Of a stretch of DNA of 64,000 bases, positions 57,168 through 64,000 are shown piece after piece. Position numbers and translations under genes: made by a program. Below the pieces are notes generated by a model. The model was not told the origin of the DNA and searched no databases. It was given only the letters and a program-made list of their open reading frames with translations. Numbering within the stretch: the first letter of the stretch is position 1; each line of letters opens with the position of its first letter. This DNA comes from CAZROT01 sp964601895 (GTDB taxonomy: Bacteria; Pseudomonadota; Gammaproteobacteria; Enterobacterales; Enterobacteriaceae): the NCBI GenBank assembly GCA_964601895.1, contig CAZROT010000004.1, forward strand, positions 200,013 to 264,012, read 5' to 3'.

Positions 57168-58610
57168 TTACTCTGTTTTGGTTAATGGAGAGAAAGAATA
57201 CGCTGTCGTGTTATCGGTAACAACCGTTATTCTCCTGCCCGGTTCTGGTGAAAGCTCTGTCGACAGTTCGATAGCTTCATCAGTCCGTCGATCATGCTGG
57301 CTTTTCCAGAAGCTACGTAACAGCAATTCCAGTAATACTGAAATAATCATGAAGACAAACAGGTTAACAGGATACGAATACTGCCTGTCAGGATGCGCGA
57401 CGGTTCCCTGAAGTACAAAAAAGCCAATAAAAAGACAGCAAACCGACAGCATGACCGGGCAGGCGTGATAATCCAGCCGGGACCACAGATGCCGGCGTGT
57501 TGCGAAGAGCCAGACAGCAACCGTTCCCATTAAAACCACAACAAGCGGGATTCCTGGCTGTGGGAAACTCTGTGTGAGGATTTTAACTGCTTTATTAGCA
57601 TAAATTCTAATGACTTCGATCGGATCGTCCTGAACACGCTGCCAGTAGAGCTGCCAGAGTAGTTGAAAATACTTTTCGGATGTGTAAGACACATTCGAGT
57701 CCACTGCCTGCACAGCAGACATGGCGTCTCTGTCATCCCAGCGTATACCGAATTTATTCTCCACTACACCCAAACCAACATAGAGGGTATGCGACAGACC
57801 GTGTGTCTGAATTTGTGATGTCCCATGCACAGGAAAAATAATATCACGCACCATCAGGACAAAACGCGGTGTCTGGCCGGCAAGTATTACCATCGTTGCC
57901 AGCACGACTGTCGACAGCAGTTTTTTCTTTCTGTGCACAGCTAACCAGTCGAATATCAGGACACTGATGCCTGCCACCACACCCATCATACCGACAGGTT
58001 CTCGTAACAGCGCGGCCATTCCCAGCAATGGCAGACTCACTGCCAGCAGGATTCTTCCGGTAAGCACAGAAATCAGTCCGCGATTCAGCAGCAGCACTGT
58101 CAGCGGAAAAAGTAGCGCAAAACAGACAGCACCGGTAATGGCAGGATGCGGCGATGGCACCCATAAATAATAAAAGATGGAGGGCCCTGCAGCCAGCATG
58201 AGCAGGGCAGCTACGTACGATCCTGCTGCAATCAGTAAGATATAAATCATCATCAATCCAACAAAATTAATACTGATATTGAGTGTATTGATGTCGAGCA
58301 GCGAGATAGCACGATTCTGCCATCTCGCTTTTATGCCGAGCAACAGAGCATGACCGGGGTCGTCTGCAAGCGCATAATTCGCTATCGGGTAAAGTTCTTT
58401 TTCCTCACAAACAGATAACCATGCACCAGTTGTTTTCATACATTCGGCAGAAAGGAGCCAGGCATTTGCTGCATTCCATTCCGCTTTAGCTGGAGCTGAA
58501 TAGTGCTTTTTTACGCTATCCAACGCCTGTCGGACAGGTGCTAATCCAAAAATCACAGCACACAACAAAAATACCACCCACTTCCACAACACTGACCTGC
58601 TATTTGCCAT
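57168..58610 (-). CDS. Polytopic membrane protein, GtrC-like or polymerase candidate, copy 1
   Basis: 480 residues from the ATG at 58610 with AAGGA before it. About 10 membrane helices. It is a clear paralogue of the next gene upstream: both share AVIFGLAPVRQAL near the start, LLSAECM...CEKEELYPIANYAPADDP, the AALLREPVGMMG loop, GLGVVENKFGIRWDD and AHPDRQYSYPV. The CE-rich first periplasmic loop and the conserved acidic residues suggest a GT-C-type transferase or a Wzy-like polymerase. With GtrA and GtrB-like genes upstream, a role as serotype-specific glycosyltransferase is likely. C-terminal 40 residues are polar. Confidence 0.6.
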   Translation of the reverse strand: MANSRSVLWKWVVFLLCAVIFGLAPVRQALDSVKKHYSAPAKAEWNAANAWLLSAECMKTTGAWLSVCEEKELYPIANYALADDPGHALLLGIKARWQNRAISLLDINTLNISINFVGLMMIYILLIAAGSYVAALLMLAAGPSIFYYLWVPSPHPAITGAVCFALLFPLTVLLLNRGLISVLTGRILLAVSLPLLGMAALLREPVGMMGVVAGISVLIFDWLAVHRKKKLLSTVVLATMVILAGQTPRFVLMVRDIIFPVHGTSQIQTHGLSHTLYVGLGVVENKFGIRWDDRDAMSAVQAVDSNVSYTSEKYFQLLWQLYWQRVQDDPIEVIRIYANKAVKILTQSFPQPGIPLVVVLMGTVAVWLFATRRHLWSRLDYHACPVMLSVCCLFIGFFVLQGTVAHPDRQYSYPVNLFVFMIISVLLELLLRSFWKSQHDRRTDEAIELSTELSPEPGRRITVVTDNTTAYSFSPLTKTE

Positions 58611-58794
58611 GTAAATTCCTTTTAATGTTATTAAATATGCACTTCCCGGTGTATTCAGCAAATGTGAATCCGGAAAGCCGCGTTACTTTATAGCGCATAG
58701 GGCGTTAATCACTTTTCATGCTACAGACCAACATGATCTATAAGTTAATCATTTGATATATTCATAAATTATATTTTTAAAGTGGCAGGAGAGG

Positions 58795-58905
58795 CCAGGT
58801 TATGGTTAATGACAGGGAAAATATGCTGCCGTGCTGCCAGCAACAGCCATTATTCACTTCCCCTGGCTCGGGTGAACATGTTGCAGCGGCTGGATGATGC
58901 GTCAG
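58795..58905 (-). pseudogene. Decayed tail of copy 2 of the polytopic gene
   Basis: After the stop at 58906 the minus strand still resembles the DNA for the last 38 residues of copy 1 (SPEPG... then the TAT TCT/TTT-CCC region to a final stop). Copy 2 has therefore been cut by a premature stop. Confidence 0.55.
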
Positions 58906-60234
58906 TCAGAGGCGTTCATGCGACGTTTTCCAGCAGCCACGCAGCCACAATTCGAGCAACATGGCAATGATAATGAGCACAAATACCCCGATGGGATACG
59001 AATACTGCCTGTCGGGATGCGCTACTGTTCCCTGAAGTACAAAAAAACCAGTAAAAAGACAGCAAACCGACAGCATGACCGGACAGGTATGATAATCCAG
59101 CCGCGACCACAGATTGCGGTGCGTTGCAAACAGCCAGACAACCACGGTACCGGCTAAGAGTACAAAAAGCGGTATCCCTGACTGCGGAAAAGCCTGTCTC
59201 AGAATCTGGAGCGCTTTCTTAACATAAATTTTCATGACTTCTATTGGGTCTTCCTGAACACGCTGCCAGTAGAGCTGCCAGAGTAGCTGAAAGTATTTTT
59301 CCGAAGCATAAGAGACAGTCGGATCGACAGCTTTCACCGCAGCCTCACCATCAGCATCATCCCAGCGTATGCCGAATTTATTGTCCACCACACCCAAACC
59401 AAGATAGAGGGTATGCGACATACCATGAGTCTGAATTTGTGCTGTCCCATGCACAGGAAAGGCGATATCGCGCAGCATCAGAACAAAACGCGGCGTCTTG
59501 CAGGCAAGCACCACCATAGCCGCCAGAATTAATGTCGACAGCAGTTTTTTCTTCCTGTGCACAGCTAACCAGTCAAATGCCAGGACACCCATGCCCGCTA
59601 TCAGCCCCATCATACCGACAGGTTCGCGCAACAGTGCTGCCACACCCAGCAATGGCAGACTCAGTATCAGCAGAACTCTTCCTGTAACGACAGACAGCAA
59701 CCTGCGATTCAACAGCAGCACTGTCAACGGAAAAAGCAGCGCAAAACAGACAGCGCCTGTCACGACAGGGTGTGGTGTAAGGGTATTCCATGCATAAAAG
59801 ACAACAGGCCCCAGAGCCAGCATCAGCAACGCGGCGGCGTGTGATCCTGTCGCCATCATCAGCGTACAGACAATCAGCAATCCGAGAGAATTAATGATGA
59901 TATTGACCCTCGCCACATCAACCAGTGACACAGTTTTGTTTTTTACCCTGGCCATTATGCCCAGCAGCAGAGCTGGACCAGGATCGTCTGCAGGCGCATA
60001 GTTTGCTATCGGATAAAGCTCGTTTTTTTCACAGACCGCCAGCCAGACCCCGCTTTGTCGCATGCATTCGGCAGAGAGGAGCCAGATATTTGTTACAAAG
60101 TATTCAGCTTTTACCGTAGAGGCGTATTCCTTCTCCGCGCGTTTAAGCGCTTCCCGGACTGGTGATAAGCCAAAAGCAAATATGCATAATAAAAAAACTG
60201 CCCATTGCCAGCGTACTGGCCTGCTTTTTATCAT
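58906..60234 (-). CDS. Polytopic membrane protein, GtrC-like or polymerase candidate, copy 2
   Basis: 442 residues, about 10 membrane helices, starting MIKSRPVRWQWAVFLLCIFAFGLSPVREAL. Its ATG overlaps the stop of gtrA as ATGA. Motifs shared with copy 1 are listed there; sequence identity is high in the middle and the pair is a recent tandem duplication. Copy 2 ends 38 residues earlier than copy 1 because of a stop after HERL. Cytoplasmic-membrane location; donor, if a transferase, would be a polyprenyl-linked sugar provided by the GtrB-like enzyme. Confidence 0.6.
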   Translation of the reverse strand: MIKSRPVRWQWAVFLLCIFAFGLSPVREALKRAEKEYASTVKAEYFVTNIWLLSAECMRQSGVWLAVCEKNELYPIANYAPADDPGPALLLGIMARVKNKTVSLVDVARVNIIINSLGLLIVCTLMMATGSHAAALLMLALGPVVFYAWNTLTPHPVVTGAVCFALLFPLTVLLLNRRLLSVVTGRVLLILSLPLLGVAALLREPVGMMGLIAGMGVLAFDWLAVHRKKKLLSTLILAAMVVLACKTPRFVLMLRDIAFPVHGTAQIQTHGMSHTLYLGLGVVDNKFGIRWDDADGEAAVKAVDPTVSYASEKYFQLLWQLYWQRVQEDPIEVMKIYVKKALQILRQAFPQSGIPLFVLLAGTVVVWLFATHRNLWSRLDYHTCPVMLSVCCLFTGFFVLQGTVAHPDRQYSYPIGVFVLIIIAMLLELWLRGCWKTSHERL

Positions 60235-60617
60235 TTAAATACCCATGTTGAGGCCATAAAATACATGCATGAAGAATAGGCTATCCCAGCAACAATCTGG
60301 GCAACATAGACATTCAGTGGTATCAATAAAACAGTGTGCAAAACCAGCAGATTTAAGCACCAGGCCACAGCAAAAGCAATCAGGAACTTTAGCGCCGCTG
60401 CGTAGCGCCCCTGATGCTCAGGAAAGACAATTGTTTTAGTCAGATAGAAAGAACACACCAGCCCAACACCATAACCAATAAAATTACTGATATAGGGGGA
60501 CAGACCGAGATACAAGGCTCCAAAGATGACGCCATATCCAATGACAGTATTGAGGACACTGACATGCAAAAATCGGATTAGCCTCTTAAAACCGAAACTA
60601 GTCAGATGCCATAACAA
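60231..60617 (-). CDS. GtrA-family small membrane protein
   Basis: About 128 residues from a TTG at 60617; the frame is open upstream to 60659 and the exact start is uncertain. Four membrane helices with the family's RFLHVSVLNTVIGYGV start, NFIGYGVGLVCSFYLTKTIVF and a C-terminal ASTWVFK. GtrA proteins are thought to flip polyprenyl-phosphate-sugar to the periplasm for glucosylation or related decoration. It overlaps the preceding methyltransferase by about 20 bases. Confidence 0.85.
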   Translation of the reverse strand: MLWHLTSFGFKRLIRFLHVSVLNTVIGYGVIFGALYLGLSPYISNFIGYGVGLVCSFYLTKTIVFPEHQGRYAAALKFLIAFAVAWCLNLLVLHTVLLIPLNVYVAQIVAGIAYSSCMYFMASTWVFK

Positions 60618-61269
60618 AATACTGACCACCCAAGGGTAAGCTGTGCAGTAATGATTCAACAGGCCGCAATACCTTCAGCGCCTCAGGAAAGAAGAGACAA
60701 TAACCCGATTTGGCCACATGCAAATCTGCCGTTTTTATCAGGGCTTTCATGCTGCGTAACGACATCAGGCTGGCATCTTCATCAAAAGGGCAGGTTGCTA
60801 CCATATGCCGCGTGACCGGATTGAACGGATTATGTTCAAAGATGGCCAGCGCCCCTTTATCAGAACGCATTCCTGCCAGCCGTTTCATTACTCCACTGCG
60901 GTCATTCACCGGGATGTGATGAAAGACACCCGTAACAAAGATAAGATCAAATTGCTGGCCGTCGAGCTCAGCGTCGTGTAATAGCGTGACGTTCTCATTT
61001 TTCTTTTTTGCGTACTCCATGCTTTTTTCTGAAAGATCGCTGGCATATATTTCTGCATGGGTAAAATACTGCTTTAAATACGGCAAACTGAGGCCTATGC
61101 CGCAACCGAAATCAAGTATGCGCGTGGGTTTTCTCTCAAGAATTCCGGCAATTAATGCCACTTTATATTCCGAGAAATAGCCGCGATCCCCGCTGAAAAA
61201 GGCCAGCTGCTCCTGCAGAAGCTGCTCATAATTTTCAGCATAATCATCAAAATTGACACGATTTTTCAT
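60598..61269 (-). CDS. Class I SAM-dependent methyltransferase
   Basis: 223 residues from the ATG at 61269 (MKNRVNFDDYAENYEQLLQEQ), just after the GT2 stop. Motif I is RILDFGCGIGLSLPYLKQYF, with YASDLSEKSMEYA, LIFVTGVFHHI and FEHNPFNPVT. The last resembles methyltransferases that act on polyprenyl-linked or small-molecule sugars. Lying between GT2 and GtrA it may methylate the lipid-linked sugar before flipping. Confidence 0.82.
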   Translation of the reverse strand: MKNRVNFDDYAENYEQLLQEQLAFFSGDRGYFSEYKVALIAGILERKPTRILDFGCGIGLSLPYLKQYFTHAEIYASDLSEKSMEYAKKKNENVTLLHDAELDGQQFDLIFVTGVFHHIPVNDRSGVMKRLAGMRSDKGALAIFEHNPFNPVTRHMVATCPFDEDASLMSLRSMKALIKTADLHVAKSGYCLFFPEALKVLRPVESLLHSLPLGGQYFVMASD

Positions 61270-61270
61270 T

Positions 61271-62254
61271 TCAGTCTTTATTCTCATTGGGAATGATAAC
61301 ATCGATCAAAAAGCGGGGCCGCTGTTTGGCTTCTAAAAATAGCTTTCCTATATATTCCCCAACAATACCAATAGACAACATAATCATGCCACCAAGAATA
61401 TATAAAGGAATAATGACTGATGCCCATCCTGGAATAACCCGGCCCAACATGGCTGAGTACAGGGCATACATTGCCATTACCAGAGAAAAAATAAAAGTCA
61501 GCGCACCAATCCAGGAAATAGAACGAAGAGGAACAACAGAAAATGACGTTATTCCAGTCCAGGCAAAAGTCAGCATTTTTTTAAAAGAGTATTTACTTTT
61601 ACCTGCCGCTCGTTTTGCCTGAGTGTAATAAACCGTGCCTGTATTTTTATGGAGGAGAGGAACGATACCTCGCAAAAAAACATTAATTTCGCCAAATTGC
61701 TGCAGGCTGGTTAATACCTTACTGGACATCAGGCGAAAATCTGCGTGATTTTCAATCAGATTGACCCCCATGAAACGCATCATTTTATAAAATAAAACTG
61801 AAGTATAACGCTTTATCCAGCCATCCACATCACGGGGATCACGAACACCATAGACCAGCTGTTTACCCTGGCGGTATTGCGCTAACATTGCGGGAATCAC
61901 AGCAAAATCATGCTGAAGATCGGCATCGATACTGATGGCAGCATCACAGCGTTGTGACACGTAATGCAGCCCGCAAAGCAATGCATTTTGATGACCAACA
62001 TTTCTCGCAAGACAGATTCCATGCACCTGTCTGGGAAGCGCTTGCGTTACTGCCACAATTTTTTGCCAGGTGCTATCTGTTGAGCCATCATCGACAAAAA
62101 CGATAAAACTATTCGTTGCCAGCTCCCTGAGGTCAATCAATTGCTGTAAAAAACCAGTCAGTTGGGGAATGGTTATCTCCAGCATATCGGCTTCATTGTA
62201 ACAGGGAACCACTAATGCCAGACGCACAGGTTGAGCGGTTTCTTTGTTTATCAT
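61271..62254 (-). CDS. Glycosyltransferase family 2, GtrB/DPM1-like
   Basis: 327 residues. GT-A fold start LALVVPCYNEADMLE, DXD-type DADLQHD, ARNVGHQNALLCGL, and two C-terminal membrane helices (ISWIGALTFIFSLVMAMYALYSAML, IIPLYILGGMIMLSIGIVGEYIGKL). It is the expected bactoprenol-phosphate glycosyltransferase that charges the carrier for a GtrA-type system. It overlaps the upstream oxidoreductase by 4 bases. Confidence 0.9.
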   Translation of the reverse strand: MINKETAQPVRLALVVPCYNEADMLEITIPQLTGFLQQLIDLRELATNSFIVFVDDGSTDSTWQKIVAVTQALPRQVHGICLARNVGHQNALLCGLHYVSQRCDAAISIDADLQHDFAVIPAMLAQYRQGKQLVYGVRDPRDVDGWIKRYTSVLFYKMMRFMGVNLIENHADFRLMSSKVLTSLQQFGEINVFLRGIVPLLHKNTGTVYYTQAKRAAGKSKYSFKKMLTFAWTGITSFSVVPLRSISWIGALTFIFSLVMAMYALYSAMLGRVIPGWASVIIPLYILGGMIMLSIGIVGEYIGKLFLEAKQRPRFLIDVIIPNENKD

Positions 62255-64000
62255 CTGTCACCTGCTATCTGTCTTTCTACCTCAAAGCTGATACGTGTTG
62301 CCTGCAGTTGCTCCTCCAGACTGATGGGCCAGGGTGCCCCTGTTATCAGCGCTGCTGATAAGGCTTCCAGTTCTTCTTTTTGCCCCTTTTGCACAGCACC
62401 TGCGGACCAGCCTTTGTCCTTACCACCCTGTACCACTACAGATTTATAATCATCCATAGCAATAACTTTACCGTCTACAAATATCTCCAGCTTTTCTTTG
62501 GGCCAGGATTTATGACCCAGCGCAGTATACGTAAGTGTACAGACCGAACCATCGGCGTATTTTAGCGTTGCCACGAAGTTATCGTTACGTCGCCATTGCA
62601 TTGAATCGGGCGTTATTGCACAGGCATTGATTGCTGTCACTGCTGACGTGCCAGTTATGGTGCTGAACAGGTCGTAAATATGACAGGCCTCACCAATATT
62701 GCGCCCACCCCCTTCCTGGCCGTGCACCCAATGCTCCGCAGGAATAAAGCCAGCGTTCATACGATAACTGGCAATTACCGGTGTCGTTCGAAATTTCAGA
62801 ATGCGACATATCGTCTGTATTGCCGGTGAAAAACGCCGGTTGAAACCTACCATCAGCAGGGGGCCGTTGGAATGGGTAGCATAAAAACTCTCAATTTCTG
62901 CCACATCTTCCTCCGTCAATGCTAATGGCTTTTCCACGAAAACATGTTTACCTGCACGCAAGGCCTGCAGGACCATGGAGGCGTGTAAATCGTGGCGGGT
63001 GGTAATCATGACCAGATCGACGTCTGCATCGTTGAGGATATCTGCATAATCTGTAGTACAGTAGGCTGCTTCATATTGAGTGGCTACCGCACGGGCATTA
63101 GCACCAGTACGGCTCATCACTGCCCTGAGACTGAAACTATCCTGCAGCTTAACCATGTTGGGCAGATGCATCCCCTGAGCAAAACTGGAAGCACCTGCCA
63201 GAGCAACACGAATTTTTCCGGGGCGGAGATCGAGTGAACGTAATGCAATGCGTGTAAGGCGCTCGCCATCTCGCTTTGGGTATTCCAGCAATGCCAGGAG
63301 TGGCCTGTCACCTTCTTTTTTCAGAGCGTCATAAGCTTCAGCGGCTTTATCTACGGGCCATGGCAAAGGATAAAGATTATCCAGCTTCACCCTGTTTCTG
63401 GCCAGCAGATCAATATAAGCGCGCATGTTACGGTTTTCAGTCCAGCGCACATAAGCTATTGGATAATCCTGCCCGCCTTCCTCGTAAAAAGGATCGTAGC
63501 GCCCAGGGCCATAGGATGTTGATATCAACAGGTCGAGCTCTTTTCTGTACAGATCAGCTCTGTTCAGATTCAAGCCAACATCACCGACCAGTACAACACG
63601 ACCCTTTTTACGACAGGCCTGCATGGCTTCACTGATAACCTGATGGCTTTCTGTCGCGGCTGTGATGATAACTGCGTCCGCTCCCAGTCCATCTGTATGC
63701 CTTAGGACACAGTCGACATAATTTTCTGAAGCTGGGTTGATAGCAACATCGATACCGTTATCCAACGCCAGCTGCAGCCGTGTGGGATCCGGGTCGACGC
63801 CAATAACCCGGCAGCCATTAGCAGAAAGAACCTGTGCGGTTATCTGACCGAGAATTCCCAGACCTGCAACAACGAAGGATTCTCCTAAAGTTGGCTGCGC
63901 ACGACGCACCCCCTGAACGGCAATGGCACCCAGAGTAACGGTAGCAGCCATGCGTGTATCAACTTCTGCAGGAATTCTGATGGCGAGATTGACGGGAACG
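62251..64000 (-). CDS. Bi-domain oxidoreductase 2, truncated by window end
   Basis: Open to the last base, so the N-terminus lies outside. Seen part: the zinc-dehydrogenase end (LGESFVVAGLGILGQITAQVLSANGCRVIGVD) and a complete Gfo/Idh/MocA domain (VALAGASSFAQGMHLPNM, ITTRHDLHASMVLQALRAGKHVFVEKPLAL, GGGRNIGEACHIYDLF). It is a paralogue of the enzyme at 45115-47259, so one locus holds two such fusions. Confidence 0.88.
   Translation of the reverse strand, partial: VPVNLAIRIPAEVDTRMAATVTLGAIAVQGVRRAQPTLGESFVVAGLGILGQITAQVLSANGCRVIGVDPDPTRLQLALDNGIDVAINPASENYVDCVLRHTDGLGADAVIITAATESHQVISEAMQACRKKGRVVLVGDVGLNLNRADLYRKELDLLISTSYGPGRYDPFYEEGGQDYPIAYVRWTENRNMRAYIDLLARNRVKLDNLYPLPWPVDKAAEAYDALKKEGDRPLLALLEYPKRDGERLTRIALRSLDLRPGKIRVALAGASSFAQGMHLPNMVKLQDSFSLRAVMSRTGANARAVATQYEAAYCTTDYADILNDADVDLVMITTRHDLHASMVLQALRAGKHVFVEKPLALTEEDVAEIESFYATHSNGPLLMVGFNRRFSPAIQTICRILKFRTTPVIASYRMNAGFIPAEHWVHGQEGGGRNIGEACHIYDLFSTITGTSAVTAINACAITPDSMQWRRNDNFVATLKYADGSVCTLTYTALGHKSWPKEKLEIFVDGKVIAMDDYKSVVVQGGKDKGWSAGAVQKGQKEELEALSAALITGAPWPISLEEQLQATRISFEVERQIAGDR

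Noticed and set aside
1..64000. tRNA and rRNA genes
   Set aside because: Looked for cloverleaf-type ends and conserved loops between genes and found no convincing case.

Overview
The window looks like a chromosomal segment of a member of the Enterobacterales (Gammaproteobacteria). The block rpmH-rnpA-yidD-yidC-mnmE has the enteric order, YidC and ferredoxin-NADP reductase read very like their Escherichia coli counterparts, and fpr and tpiA lie close together as in enterics. Accessory content (a type III secretion chaperone with its effector, a kinase-like effector, a haemagglutinin ending in a cysteine protease, a Fic relic, several decayed genes) points to a host-associated bacterium, symbiont or pathogen. 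The species cannot be named from this sequence.

Layout. 1-4.7 kb: two paralogous repeat proteins (the first cut by the window edge, the second frameshifted) interleaved with an LprI-like gene and a relic of another. 4.7-13 kb: an amidase/GH18-like fusion, an FAD monooxygenase with a divergent TetR regulator, the alkylation-repair genes alkB and ada, a dead Phd/RelE toxin-antitoxin pair, an L,D-transpeptidase and a D-Ala-D-Ala dipeptidase. 13.1-16.9 kb: mnmE, yidC, yidD, rnpA, rpmH. 17.2-24.4 kb: accessory island with a broken Fic gene, a CesT-like chaperone plus a 617-aa putative effector, a Ser/Pro-rich candidate effector, an SDR protein and an Rpn nuclease relic. 24.5-29.2 kb: S9 peptidase, fpr, tpiA and a second intact LprI-like gene. 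29.5-37.9 kb: a 1694-aa FhaB-like exoprotein with a C58-type triad, then a 961-aa repeat/coiled-coil protein with a kinase-like C-terminus. 38.2 kb: a 9-bp tandem repeat that breaks the assembly (100 N).

38.8-64 kb: a surface-polysaccharide locus, almost entirely on the minus strand with many 1-4 nt overlaps. In transcription order: bi-domain oxidoreductase (cut by the window), GtrB-like GT2, methyltransferase, GtrA, two tandem polytopic membrane proteins, asparagine synthase, heparinase-fold protein, flippase, methyltransferase, GT4, then an inserted hydrolase/AraC pair, a second bi-domain oxidoreductase, a second heparinase-fold protein, a second GT4, an epimerase, the initiating sugar-phosphate transferase and a WbpM-type dehydratase. 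It probably makes and decorates an O-antigen or exopolysaccharide containing N-acetylated deoxy or amidated sugars.

Two themes recur. First, peptidoglycan- and host-directed proteins are common (LprI-like proteins, amidase fusion, L,D-transpeptidase, VanX-type dipeptidase, candidate effectors). Second, lesions, often single-base indels in homopolymers, fall in accessory genes, while housekeeping genes and even the AT-rich 5-kb haemagglutinin gene are intact. That suggests real gene decay rather than only sequencing error, but reads are needed to decide.
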